A model generated the notes under the pieces. That model saw only the letters and a list, made by a program, of their open reading frames with translations. It did not search any database and was not told the origin of the DNA. From Spinacia oleracea (taxonomy: Eukaryota > Streptophyta > Magnoliopsida > Caryophyllales > Amaranthaceae): a stretch of 64,000 bases of DNA. The position numbers and the translations under genes were made by a program. How positions within the stretch are numbered: position 1 is the first letter of the stretch; the number at the start of each line of letters is the position of its first letter. Shown here piece by piece: positions 33,492 to 51,212 of this stretch. The stretch spans positions 134,500,385 to 134,564,384 of the forward strand of contig NC_079487.1 in the NCBI RefSeq assembly GCF_020520425.1, written 5' to 3'.

Positions 33492-33542
33492 GCACTACCT
33501 AACTTGTGCTAAAGTGCTACATGATTTCGTGTATGGGAGGGG

Positions 33543-34040
33543 GTCTCGGGGTTAACCTAATTGACCGATTTTCAATTTTGATTTCTGAAAGATTAATAAT
33601 GAAACTAGGTTAAAGCGTTTTTGGAATAAAAGTCGAACACGGATTGTTGAGTGACATTCAACAGCGAAAAAGTTTGCAATTTCGCAGTTGAAGCTAATCA
33701 AATTCAATTGTTTACTCTCGGAGTTAACATAATTGATCAAATTTTAGATTTTCGAAAGGTAATAACAAAACTCAGTTAAAAGGTTTTGTGAATAAAAGTC
33801 GAACACGGATTGTTGAGTGACATTCAACAACGAGAAAGTTTGCAATTTCGCACTTGCGGCTAATCAAATTCAATGTTAATTTACTCTCGGGGTTAACCTA
33901 ATTGACCGATTTTCGATTTTCGAAAGGTTAACAACAAAGCTCGATTAAAACGTCTTTGGATACAAGTCGAACATGAGTTGTTGAGTGGCATCCAACATCG
34001 AAAAAGTTTGCTTCGCACTTGAAGCTAGTCAAATTCAATG
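33543..34040. repeat. Three tandem units of about 170 bp
   Basis: Units start near 33543, 33714 and 33887. Each carries GGGGTTAACCTAATTGACCG or a variant, then ATAAAAGTCGAACACGGATT and AGTTTGCAATTTCGCACTTG variants. The third unit is the most diverged at its end. Non-coding; a small satellite-like array. Confidence 0.85.
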
Positions 34041-35078
34041 TCTGCGTGTTACTAAATGTAGAAATTAATTTCGTAACACAACGGAAATTTCCAGGTTGGC
34101 AAAGTCAATATTATCACCTTCTCCTTAATGTGTCACACAGTTCTCAAACTTGTATGTTATGTGGCCTATAACTTGTGGAAACCTCTATCTTGTGCAACCC
34201 ATTAATTGTTTGTTTTTTCCTTTTATGGATGACCTTTTCTTCATAGAGATTTGAGTTAGTGAAGAGTTCAGTTTTCTGTGTTAAGTCAATAGAATATTTG
34301 CAGCTATTCAATATTTAACCTTATTCACTTGTGAGGAATCTCTCATGAGAAAAGCATAGCAGGTTAGATATGTTGACAATTATGATAACATGGTGATTTG
34401 GTTAGGATACTTCGATTATTACTTTAAAAGTGAATATCCTTTAAATTAACTTACTTAGATATATGCTTAAATTTCGTCCTGGATTGAACTCTAAACATAA
34501 TTTTACAGAGTGGTTATGATCTGAAGTCTGAACTCGTACCTGTTAAACTGAACTTATCTAAACATGTAAGGCTTGAACTTTTTATTTTTCAAGGTGAAAA
34601 AATCGAGCCTAAACATGTAAACGAGGACCTTTGTCTGTTTTCTTAGAGAAGCTGAGAAAGATATCATCTATTAATAATAATCATGACACGAAATCCAGAC
34701 TTCAAACAATGGGGTGAAATCTATCAACCAGCTCTCCTGTGATGTGTTTTGAAACACATCACAGTATGCCGAAATTCCGCTCCCCTCCTATGACAATTAA
34801 GAACTACTAAACTAGAAGAATAGTGCAAACAGCTGCAAATAAATAAAAATAAAAATAAATTACTGTTTTTTTTTCTTCTTGAATTCCTTACAGTAGTCTT
34901 GGTTCACCTGTTGCTGAAATGCAGCCAGAACACCTGCAGCTATTTTGTTATGCTTGCTCGATCATCTATACGAACATGGTTCTTAATTCAGCTTAATTAG
35001 GCTAGAGCATAATGGAGTATAGATATAAAGAGAGTTTTGATGCGCCTTCAGACTCAATATTGGGATCATTGAAGTATT
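34041..35078. other. FabG 3' flank without a gene
   Basis: No coding region seen. It contains the source sequence (34391-34563) of the rearranged copy at 29.5 kb and a short inverted repeat around GATGTGTTTTGAAACACATC near 34741. Confidence 0.6.
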
Positions 35079-41490
<6,412 letters not shown>

Positions 41491-41742
41491 GGCGCTCTCT
41501 CTCCTGTGTATGTATGCTCACAAAGTGTTCGACGAAATTCCTGAGAGAAATGTAGTAAATTAGTAATGGTAGAAGAAGCGTGGAGGGGCTTTGGAAGGTC
41601 CGAAGAAGTGGCGATGGATACGATGTTATAAATTGTGAATTTTCCCGGGTTTGGTGATCGGCTTTTTTTTAAGCAGGTGACCAGCCACCTTTACTACTAC
41701 CGAGCACGAAGTAGTTCTCGGTGCACGTGATGCTTGTAAATA

Positions 41743-42064
41743 CTCCCTCCGTCCTGGAATACTCGATCCGGTTTGACCGGTACAGTGTTTAAGGAACTTG
41801 AATTGACTTATTTAATAGGTAGTAGTTGATAGTGGGGTATTATTTTAATATAGTTAGTGGGAGGTGGGTTAAGAGGTGGGGTTGGGGAGGGTAGGGGTTG
41901 AATTTTTAATTATTTTTTGTATGAAGTAGGGGGTATGTGGGTTAATAAGGGTGGAGTGAGAAATAATATAATATTGTTAGAATATTTCCATTTTTAGAAA
42001 CAGGACAAGTATTAAGGGACGGCCCAATAAGGAAAACAAGTCAAGTATTCCGGGACGGAGGGAG
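41743..42064. mobile_element. Stowaway MITE upstream of FabG
   Basis: A 322-bp element with ends CTCCCTCCGTCCTGGAATAC and, inverted, CTCCCTCCGTCCCGGAATAC, flanked by TA (41741-41742 and 42065-42066). It sits 253 bp upstream of the FabG start codon. Confidence 0.95.
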
Positions 42065-42091
42065 TATTCTAAAACTCTAGTTTATATGCGA

Positions 42092-42707
42092 CTAGATTTT
42101 AGCCCGTGCGATGCACGGTTTCTATTAAATTGTTAGGTTAAAATAAAACTCCTACATATATCAACTGCTATATTTTACATATTAGATTAAATTGATTTTT
42201 TATTTTGGATTGAATTTCATTTTAGATTTATTTTTTAATTATTATAGTGTTTGATTTTGGATGAAATTGTATATAAGAAATATTAATAATTACTTAATAA
42301 AAATATTTACGTGTATTTATCTATGTGACATTCGACTTTTTAATTCAAAAATAATTTTAAAGTCTTATTTTTCATTGGCTGAAACCATTAAATTTTCTAC
42401 GTGGCGCTCTAATATTGGATTAATGTTTGATTTTGGATTGAATTTTATTTTAGATTAATGTTTGATTTTTGATGAATTTTATTTTAGATTTATTTTTTAA
42501 TTATTAAAGCGTTTGATTTTGGATGGAATTGTATATATTAGTAATTAATTAATCTATGGCATCAAATTAATTATCTACGTGGCACTCAATTTTTTTAATT
42601 CAAAAATAAATTAGGAATCTTATTTTTCATTGGCCGAAACCATTAGTAATCCTAGGTGGCGCTCTAATAGTTTGGCAAATATGCCTCCTTTGTATATGTA
42701 TATTAGA
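42092..42707 (-). mobile_element. Short non-autonomous Helitron with an internal duplication
   Basis: Minus-strand reading starts TCTAATATACATATACAAAG at 42707 after host A. It ends with the hairpin CCGTGCATCGCACGGG followed by CTAAAATCTAG at 42092, then host T. The middle is a direct duplication of roughly 240 bp: the block TTTTTCATTGGCYGAAACCAT occurs near 42370 and 42625, and ACGTGGCGCTCTAATA-like text recurs. No protein. Confidence 0.75.
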
Positions 42708-45700
42708 TTAATATTACAATATTTTAAAAATATATTTTAATAATATAATTAGTGTATAGCTTGGGTGATATTTCGGGCTTTTTTTTTTTTTTTTACATAG
42801 GTTGGTGATGTATCCAATGCTACATTGAACAATTAAACTTCGAGATTCGTCTTCGGCTTAATATTCGACAAATATTCATGTAGTTCATAAAAGTTAAAAG
42901 ATTCATCAAGTTCATTAACTACATATGTACATTAAGTCATTTATCATGTCAATTAATTTTTCAATTAGACCATCTTACAATTCGTTTCAAATGGAACCAT
43001 GTGCTTCATATTAATAAACACCAAATCTAATATATGCAAGGCATTTTTATACTTGATGCTTATGAGTATAATTCATGACTTTCCTAATGCTTTAATTGTT
43101 ACTTTATTCCAATATAGTCCATAAAAAAATAAAGGTAACATAAAGCTTTAGTTGTTTTAGACTTTATATTAACATGTATTAATAAATATATTAATGTGCA
43201 TGGATAAACAACAATTCGTGGTAGGTTAAAATGGTAATGATAGTTATTCTCCAAGCTGAAGAGTTTTACGTCGCACATAAACTTTTTTTACAACGTCTTT
43301 TAATAGATTAGTATAGATTCTATTAAAGGTATTTTTGGGGCCCGAATTGGCTTCCCCACTTTGCGCCTATTTACCCTTTTGGGCCTAAGCAGGTCAGCAG
43401 CTTAAATGGACAAATGTGGAACTCTAAGAACTAGTTCAAAACCTTGAAGCACGGCCCAATAACCAAGAGGCACAGATGCTATCATTAATGCTACTATAAA
43501 TACCAAATATTTTACATAATTACAAGGTACTTGACATATATTACATCCACTATCACATTAAGAATCGATTAGCATTTCCGTACACTTGCTAACTTTGGCA
43601 TTGGAGATGATTTTTCCGGCGAATCCCCCGTGCCAGACTGCCAGTGGCGTATACAAATCTTAAAATAGGGTAGACATTTTTCAAATGAGATTACATAGCA
43701 TACGTACTCTAACGTTTACATACTACGTATAAAATAAAATAATTACATGTATATTACATAAAGTATACTTAAATTTTAGTACATACATATAGAAATCACC
43801 AAAAAAACGTATACACATATTGATTCCTTAAATAAAGTGCATTCAACTAATATACCAATTCTATAATGCAATTTTTTTATATTCATACAACATATAATAT
43901 CTAGATTATAATTACTGTAGAACGTTTTTTTTAATTATTAATACTACTAATTCTCATGTATTGCATGCAATACATTTTTAGAAGTTCTAGATGAATAAAA
44001 CGTTGTTGTTTAAGGATCGAACCCGTGACCTGTTGAAAACTATCAAGTAGTTACACCCACTAAGATGCAATTATTGTTATGTATATATCTTTGATTGGTT
44101 AAACATTACTTATATATAATTAGTAATTTTGTGTTTTTAGCACATTTATTTGTATTTGTCTACCCAAAGTGCAACATGAATCTGCCCCTTTCCGAGGAAA
44201 GCTTACCTTCTTTGTGTCACGGTTGCTGATCAGCAAGCCAAGCCCAAACTCGTGGACTTTCTCAACTCATACATATCTTACCTCCTTAGGGATTGTTTAC
44301 ACCGAAATAAATATTATAGATATTTTACGTGGAATTCAAAGTTCTCAAGAATTTATTTATATAATACAAAACTTTGCAATATCCCCTCGGTTCAGAATTT
44401 ATAATTTTGTTTGTTAGACACACCTAATGATAAGTAGATAAAGATGGTTCGTTTAACTGCTTTTTTAAGTGTTGGGTTCGATTGGACTGGACCTACATTT
44501 GGGTAGAAAACTAGTTATCGACCCGACTGCAGACACCCAGGTCATTTTATGTGATTTGAGAATTAATGTTAATATGGTTTAAGATTTATTAACAATACAC
44601 AGTTTGACATTAATTTTTATTTTTATTTTTATTTTTTCATGTAAGTATATTGAACACAACCATTCTGATCGATAAATCAAATTATTGAGTATTTTAATTG
44701 ATTCGTCGAAAAGTAAATCTAAACCCTTCATTTTTAAGAAATTTATGTGCACTACCAATGACACGTTAAGTTAGAAAGCTGTTCGTCGGTCTCTTGTCAT
44801 CAAACGATCGTGTGTCATTTCCAGACTATAGTAGATCTTTTTGTTCATTTCAATTTGTATTTTCATAAGATCGTATCTTTATAACTTTTACTTATATATC
44901 GGAGACATAAAGGGTTAAAATTATACATTGTCAAACGTGCAATTTAAATGTTACAATTTAGCGTGAACGTAAGTATAATAAATGGCGTTGTCCTTATTTA
45001 TTTATAAGAAAATACTATTGCGGGCAATAAATTCTATATTATCAAAGTGGTGCGTGATGGTTAAACCGAGGGCTCCAAAACCTCAACACTCCTCTCTCGA
45101 ATACTCTTCCATTCCGGAAACAATGGAAAAGGACAATGAGAATAATTGACTAAAAAAGTAAAGAAAAATTTAATAAAAGGGGTATTATTTCATGCTTAAA
45201 TTCAATATATATGAAAACAAAATACTTAAACGGTGTTATCTTGTTTCTTAGTTCCTACCATTCGTGTTCACTCAGTCGGCTAGGGTTGGGTTGATAACGT
45301 TTTGTGAGTAACCTGGAGAAAATGTTGTTGTGTGTATTATTCCATATAGTACGATGCATATTTAGGATAATAGGATACATTAGTTAGGGTTTTGCTTGGA
45401 GAATAAGAACTCTATAATATTCCGGAGATATTGACGGGGTATATATAATGGGCATCCATATTATTTTTCATAGCATATGTGGCTTTTAAAGACTCTTACC
45501 ATTAGAATTTTGGGTTTCAAATATAAGGCTCTAAATTAAATAAACATAAATATTGAACCTCGTCATTGAAGAAATAAAATACTTATTTAAATATTTTTAA
45601 GCCTATAAATGCAAGCTCACCGTTGATAATACACTAATAAGTCTCCCAGTCTCCCATAGTAGATCGGTAGAGTATTGTCTTTTACATTAATTTCTATGTA

Positions 45701-46396
45701 TTTAAATTTCAGGTCGGTACACAAAGTCTAGTGTTATATACATTTTAATTAAAAACTGAGGGAGTATTGGTTTAGCTGTCATTTTGCATAACTCCCCAAC
45801 TTCCTTAAAGCCCTTAACATTATTACTCCGTACAATAAACAGAAAAGGAAGGCAAGGACTAACACTGCATAAATCATGCTACATTGTAAACAAACAAACT
45901 CCTTTCTAAGGCTCCCCAATATCTTGCAAACAATGATAACATGTACGAAGTAGTCAATGGCTGATTTAGGGGCGGACCTGGGTGGGCCTTCGGAAAACGT
46001 TTATACATAAGAACTGCGTAGTAGATAAAAAAATTATATATAATATATAATATTATAATTTATTATATATTATATACACATATTACATATATATTATAAA
46101 ATCTTAATATATTGTATAGTAACATTGGTGGACATATGTAACAATATTATACGTCTAAAATTGGTAGATTGTTTGAACTAACATGTTATCTTTCTCATTT
46201 TAGCTAGGTTGAATAAATCATCAATTTCATCATATATTCATGATCACCTTTAAAGAATAATAGAAGGAAGAAGTAAGTTAAAATTACAAGGGATTTGGAA
46301 TACAGTAGATAACCTATTTTATTTATTATTTTACCATAAACTTTCAAATACAATTAATAATATAATATTTATATTATTATTAACATGTATATAATA
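42708..46396. other. Gene-poor AT-rich spacer
   Basis: No coding region recognised in about 3.7 kb. Near 43985-44080 the minus strand has GGGTTCGATCC (B-box-like) and CTTAGTGGGTG (A-box-like), suggesting a decayed SINE or tRNA-like relic without clear ends. Near 43640 GTGGCGTATAC resembles the end of a common plant transposon type, but no partner end was confirmed. A long AT-only tract lies at 46020-46110. Confidence 0.5.
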
Positions 46397-46657
46397 ATTC
46401 CTCCGTTTGAAAATTATCGCAACGTTGGTCACTTTCACGCATGTCAATGCGTGCACAATTTTGATCGTTTATTTTTAAATCCTCTTCAAGCAAAAATAAT
46501 AAAAGTTGATATTTTAAAAATACGCATTGAGACGAATCTAACAAAATCCCACGTGACTATGTTTTAACTAACATATAAACCACCAACACTAGTCAAAGTA
46601 GAATATGTAAATAGTGTATAATATCCAAACGCTGCGAATATTTCTAAACGGAGGAAG
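46397..46657. mobile_element. Stowaway-like MITE (TTCCTCCGTTT family)
   Basis: A 261-bp element whose ends align as TTCCTCCGTTTGAAAATTAT and, inverted, TTCCTCCGTTTAGAAATATT, continuing CGCARCGTT on both, flanked by TA. It lies 21 bp beyond the stop of the RNase T2-like gene. Confidence 0.75.
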
Positions 46658-46678
46658 TAATACTTAAAACTTCTTATA

Positions 46679-47441
46679 CTACATTGGTAGGATATAGAAA
46701 CCCTTAATTGGTTGGATGACAGTTGGATACATCAGCCGATCAGCGTAGTACTTAACGCAACTTTCAACGACATTACCCGTAGCATCCAAACAGTAGAAAA
46801 TGTGTTTCAGCATATCATCTCCATCCATGTTGTTGTAGTATAAGTGCATTGTATTTTTGGTTGTTGCTAGGAGGGAACTCTATAAAATAATGAACATGAA
46901 AAGTATTATTAGTTTAAATATATACAATTCATAATAAATTATTTAAAGAACAGAAATCAAGTATCTTACCTCTAAAAATCAAGTATGGGACTCACACTAG
47001 AATATATATTCTGCGTGTGACTAAAATACGTAAAAGTGTCTAACATACTACAAGTTTCATGTTTTCTCTAAAACCCTCGTGGTTTCCCTTGAATCCGGTA
47101 ATGGCTTAATAGTTGGCCAGAATAACTCAAGTTGTCTTTGTATTGACGCAACATCGCTTAATGTGAATGTGGATCTCGGGTCACACCATGTGAGGGTGGT
47201 CTCTCGATGATGTTGACCGGGTACAGCGGACAGTTGCGAATTGGGCCAAAGCCCATGCATGGATAGTTATGTTCTCATAATCAATCGAGCACCGTAGCAA
47301 TTGTTGTCTTCGCAATAGTTAACACCGTATGTCAAATATAATACGTGATTCCAAATATATAGGAGACATTAGAGCTGAATGAGTGAATAAGACATAAGAA
47401 ATCGAACACATAAATACCGGGTTTAAGATTACTGATTTCAT
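46679..47441 (-). pseudogene. RNase T2-like (S-like RNase) gene, decayed
   Basis: Coding-like pieces in order: a signal peptide (MKSVILNPVFMC), NYCEDNNCYG, the first catalytic block MHGLWPNSQ, a tract ending LELFWPTIKPLP, a second block reading KHETCS where active enzymes have KHGTC, and a predicted intron of about 90 bp (46970 donor, 46879 acceptor). The last exon, 46879-46679, is open: SSLLATTKNTMHLYYNN...IFYCLDATGNVVESC... to ILPM. T2 enzymes are secreted or vacuolar endoribonucleases. The reading frame is not continuous and the second catalytic block is altered, so activity is unlikely. It is the most complete member of a local array. Confidence 0.75.
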
Positions 47442-48089
47442 TTTGAAGGGGACTAAATAATGAAGAGGGATTAAGAATTGTATGAATAAGATAAAAGGAC
47501 TTACTTTACATTTGGAATTGCACTTTTGTATCCTTTATATAGGGTTCATTTTGCTTGAAGAATTTAAAACCAGTTTGATATGCATAGAATGTGTGTTCCG
47601 TGGAAGGTGGGAGATTGTGCAGTTACTTTTTTTCCTGCATTAATTTGGGGTTTACATTTTTGCCTAAACCCTTACTTAGCTTGAAAATAATGTATTAACA
47701 TAATTTGTCTTTAGCGTGAAAATGATATATAAACATAATTTGTCTTTCAGAAGTTACAATTTTATTTTGCATATATAGTACCTACAAGAGCAAGGTGCAT
47801 GACCAGTTAAGTAGAAAGCATGTTTCGGAGGGCAAAAGAAATAGAACACAAGACTAAAGACTGAAGAATTATTAAGAAGACTTGTATTAATAAGATAATA
47901 AGACTTACTTTACATTTAAAATTGCACTTTCGTATCCTTTATATAGAGTTCAATTTTCTTTAAAAAAATTAAAACCAGTTTGATATGCATAGAATGTGTG
48001 TGTTGTGGGAGGTATAAAAATTGTGCAATTATTGCTGTTTTTTTCCTGCATCAATTTGGGGTTTACATTGTTGCCTAAACCATAGCAGT

Positions 48090-48261
48090 TATGCTCTCAA
48101 AAGTAATTGGAGCACCGTAGCTGTTGTTGAGTTTACAATAGTTAACACCGTATTGCAAAGCTAATACGTGATTCCAAATAGGAGACATTAGGTATGAATG
48201 AGTGATAAAAGACAGAAGAAATAGAACACATAAATACCAAGATTAAGGTTACTGATTTCAC
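48090..48261 (-). pseudogene. RNase T2-like first-exon copy 2
   Basis: Matches the first exon of copy 3 over the signal peptide and WNHVLALQYGVNYCKLNN region. The start codon position reads GTG and the frame changes within the signal peptide. No catalytic block follows. Confidence 0.7.
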
Positions 48262-48870
48262 GAGAAATAAAAACTGAAGTGAAATCAAATAATGTAAGAA
48301 TTGTATTAATGTCGTATCCTCTATATAGGTCTCATTTGAGGACTACCTCCCTATGTCCGAAAATAAAAGCGAGTTCAAATAATATACCAATTTTAAAGGT
48401 ACATTGTTACACATGTCCACCAATGTTACTAATACAATATTACATGCATGTTTAATATTTTATATATACGGAGTATATATATTATATAATATATAATTGT
48501 AAACACATACTTAGAAATGTGTAGACAACATGTTTTGGAGGGCAAAAGAAATAGAACACATAAATACCAAGATTAAGGTTACTAATTTCATTTTGAGGGG
48601 GACTAAAGACTGAAGAATGATTAAGAATACTTGTATTAATAATTGAGGGGACTAAAGACTGAAGAATGATTAAGAGTACTTGTATTAATAAGATAATAAG
48701 ACTTACTTTACATTTGAAATTCCACTTTCGTATCCTTTATATAGAGTACAATTTTCTTTAAAAAAAATAAAACCAGTTTGATATGCATAGAATGTGTGTG
48801 TTGTGGGAGGTAGGAGATTGTGCAATTATTGCTGTTTTTTTCTGCATCAATTTGGGGTTTACATTGTTGC

Positions 48871-49056
48871 CTAAACCGTATCAGTTATGCTCTCAAAATT
48901 AATTGGAGCACCGTAGAGGTTGTTGAGTTTACAATAGTTAACACCGTATTGCAAAGCTAATACGTGATTCCAAATAGGAGACATTAGAGGTGAATGAGTG
49001 AAAAGGACAGAAAAAATAGAACACATAAATACCAAGATCAAGGTTATTGATTTCAT
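48871..49056 (-). pseudogene. RNase T2-like first-exon copy 3 (61-codon ORF)
   Basis: Open frame with signal peptide MKSITLILVFMCSIFSVLF, then WNHVLALQYGVNYC, which corresponds to the conserved first strand and cysteine of T2 RNases, then NNLYGAPINF. It stops before the HGLWP block. A TATATAAAGG-type box lies about 60 bp upstream. If expressed it could make only a short secreted peptide without catalytic residues. Confidence 0.65.
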
Positions 49057-49462
49057 TTTGAGCGAGGACTAAAGACTGAAGAGGGATCAAATAATGTAAG
49101 AATTTTATTAATGTCGTATCCTTTATATATAGTGCTCATGAGTTGGTGTCATCAGATCTTTTCTAGTCGCTCAAATGATAACTGGATCAGGATTTGGATA
49201 CTAAAATCTAAAATCTGATGATGGATATTGTTGTTCATCCTCTGATGGGCGGATGCACAATTGGATAACGTGTGATCATCGTGATGGGAGTAGGAGAGTC
49301 TGTCTAATCTCGTTCGACATGGTTGATGAGGTGTTTGTGGAGAACACCATTGCCTGTTGGATGTCCTTTTGGGTTATTGTTGAATCAAGGGTCAAACCAT
49401 TTCTATCCTAGCTTTTATTATTATGAATTTATGATGATGATAGCTTTTATTATTATGAATTT

Positions 49463-50038
49463 ATGATGATGATAGCTTTTATTATCATAGCAAAATTTAG
49501 TTTAGTTTCTATAGCAAAATTTGATCATTCATCTTCATCACTTGAAGTTGGATTACATTCATCTGTTGAAAGAAACTTATTACCCTCACAATCCGGTACA
49601 GTGGATCATTCATCTTCATCGGTTCAAGTTGAAGTTGAAGTTGAAGATGAGGTTGGATTACATTCATTCACTGAAATTAACTTATTACCCTCAGAATCAG
49701 GTACAGTGGATGGTACAGTGGATAATTCATCTTCATCGGTTCAAGTTGAAGATGAAGTTGGATTACATTCATCCATTGAAATGAACTTATTAACCTCACA
49801 ACCAGGAGGACAGGGACCTGAAGAAGATGATCAAGAAGATGATGATTCGTCCACTGATAGCGCTTTCTTAACTCCTGAAATATCATGTTTTTTCGATAAT
49901 AACACGGTTTATATTGATTATGAAACAGATGCGGAATTTCATGATCGTAGAAGGAATGAGGTGGAAAGGTTATCCAAGCTACCTTATTGTCTTCATGAAG
50001 TTAACCAGCCAATGGTTTCCAACCCCTGCACTTTCTAA
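49463..50038 (+). CDS. Hypothetical acidic protein with three internal repeats (191 aa)
   Basis: Single open frame. The N-terminus MMMIAFIIIAKFSLVSIAKF is hydrophobic and could be a signal peptide or anchor. Three imperfect repeats follow (about residues 21-47, 48-84, 87-115), with the pattern HSSSSVQVEDEVGLHS then a NLLPSQSGTVD variant. An Asp/Glu stretch (GPEEDDQEDDDSSTD) and a charged C-terminus (YETDAEFHDRRRNEVERLSK) come next. No family recognised. Several near-identical start contexts (ATGATGATGATAGC, preceded by a duplicated TAGCTTTTATTATTATGAA) make the start uncertain. 3' flank with AATAATAATAGG looks like an ordinary plant 3' end. Confidence 0.4.
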   Translation: MMMIAFIIIAKFSLVSIAKFDHSSSSLEVGLHSSVERNLLPSQSGTVDHSSSSVQVEVEVEDEVGLHSFTEINLLPSESGTVDGTVDNSSSSVQVEDEVGLHSSIEMNLLTSQPGGQGPEEDDQEDDDSSTDSAFLTPEISCFFDNNTVYIDYETDAEFHDRRRNEVERLSKLPYCLHEVNQPMVSNPCTF

Positions 50039-51212
50039 ATCCATAGCTAGTCAATATTCAGTAATAATAATAGGCTTATGTTGAAGTCAGTCGAACAGTT
50101 CATTGTTCATTGTAACTTGTATTTGCTAACAAAAGCAGTAGCAAAGAAGTTTCTTTATTTATTTGACAGATTTCAGTGCAGTGCCTTGTTATTTTTATTC
50201 CATTTTACAACTATTTGATGTCTTGTACCCTTATTATTAGTATTATTGTTATTATTTCAAAGATTGTGAATTGCATACCTCAGATTAGATTCCGTGAAAT
50301 GCTAGAAAGTTTTGATGGCCTTTCTTTCAGTCACAGGTGGGTGATATTGAAAGGACTATGGAAATTGGAAAGGAAGGTTTCTTTGGGTGGTACTATAATC
50401 CTGTTTGGCAAAATTAGCGGTAGTAGGTAATGGTTAGTAGTTGAGTAGCGAGTAGAGTAGCGGGTAACGGTGAGTAGTAGCGGTTAAAGGTTAGTTGTCA
50501 AAGTAGCGGATAATTATTATGAGTGTTCGGTAAAACTAACGATTGATATTGTAAAATAAATTAAAAGTTAGAATATTGTTTAAAACATTATAAATTTGTC
50601 AACCACTATTTGCTACCTTAAACACTACTAATTTTAACGTTTGACAAAAGCTATCCAATTGCTACCTAAACTATCTTGTAAACCCGGGAAGGCGGGTGCA
50701 GCCGTGCGGGAGGTTTAATTAGAGAGTACACAGGATAGCTACATGTTGCTTTTGCGGTGACTACCTGCACGAAAAAGCCCGTTTCAGCTCGCAAAGCCCA
50801 CACCAAATTTATGGGTTTGGATATACTTTTTGTGTTAAAGCCCAGCTCGGGCCGAATTTTAATCACCTCTAATGTTGCTTTTGCGGTGAAATGTGGTAGA
50901 CTGTAGCTGCACGAAGGATATGCGGAGTAATAAATAAAAATAATACAAGGATCCTTGTAACTTGCAAGTCAGTTACATATTTGCTAAACATATTAGCAAA
51001 CCATTCTCATTATCAAATGATTTTTCCAAATAAAGGATCAAAGATTCAAAACATGCCCACAAGAATTACTTATACAACAGGAATCATAGTCTACAAGATC
51101 CTGTTTGTAAACCAAAATGAAAGCTCAAAGCACTTGAAAGACATCAACAGGTGGCATACTACTCCTTCCCGAACCACCCTTATTTACAAGACCAGACACC
51201 ATTAACTTAAAC
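50039..51212. other. Spacer between the acidic ORF and the Iojap gene
   Basis: No gene seen. ATGTTGCTTTTGCGGTGA occurs at 50743-50760 and 50872-50889, bracketing GC-rich text with a hAT-like terminus (TAGAGGTGATTAAAA inverted at the right side), so a decayed hAT insertion is likely there. 50410-50500 is rich in GTAG/AGCGG words. Confidence 0.5.

Larger units (their letters stand above)
47442..49135 (-). repeat. Tandem array of RNase T2-like promoter and 5'-exon pieces
   Basis: The promoter-like block (minus strand CTATATAAAGGATAC, with TGTAAAGTAAGTC before it in the reading direction's upstream side) occurs near 47530, 47935, 48325, 48735 and 49120. It alternates with first-exon copies at about 48090-48261 and 48871-49056 and a shorter piece near 48540-48600. 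Units share ATTTGGGGTTTACATTGTTG and GATATGCATAGAATGTGTG (plus strand). Arrangement indicates repeated unequal duplication. Confidence 0.75.

Noticed and set aside
43985-44080. tRNA gene candidate (GGGTTCGATCC box on minus strand)
   Set aside because: No cloverleaf can be drawn around it; more likely a SINE or tRNA-like relic.
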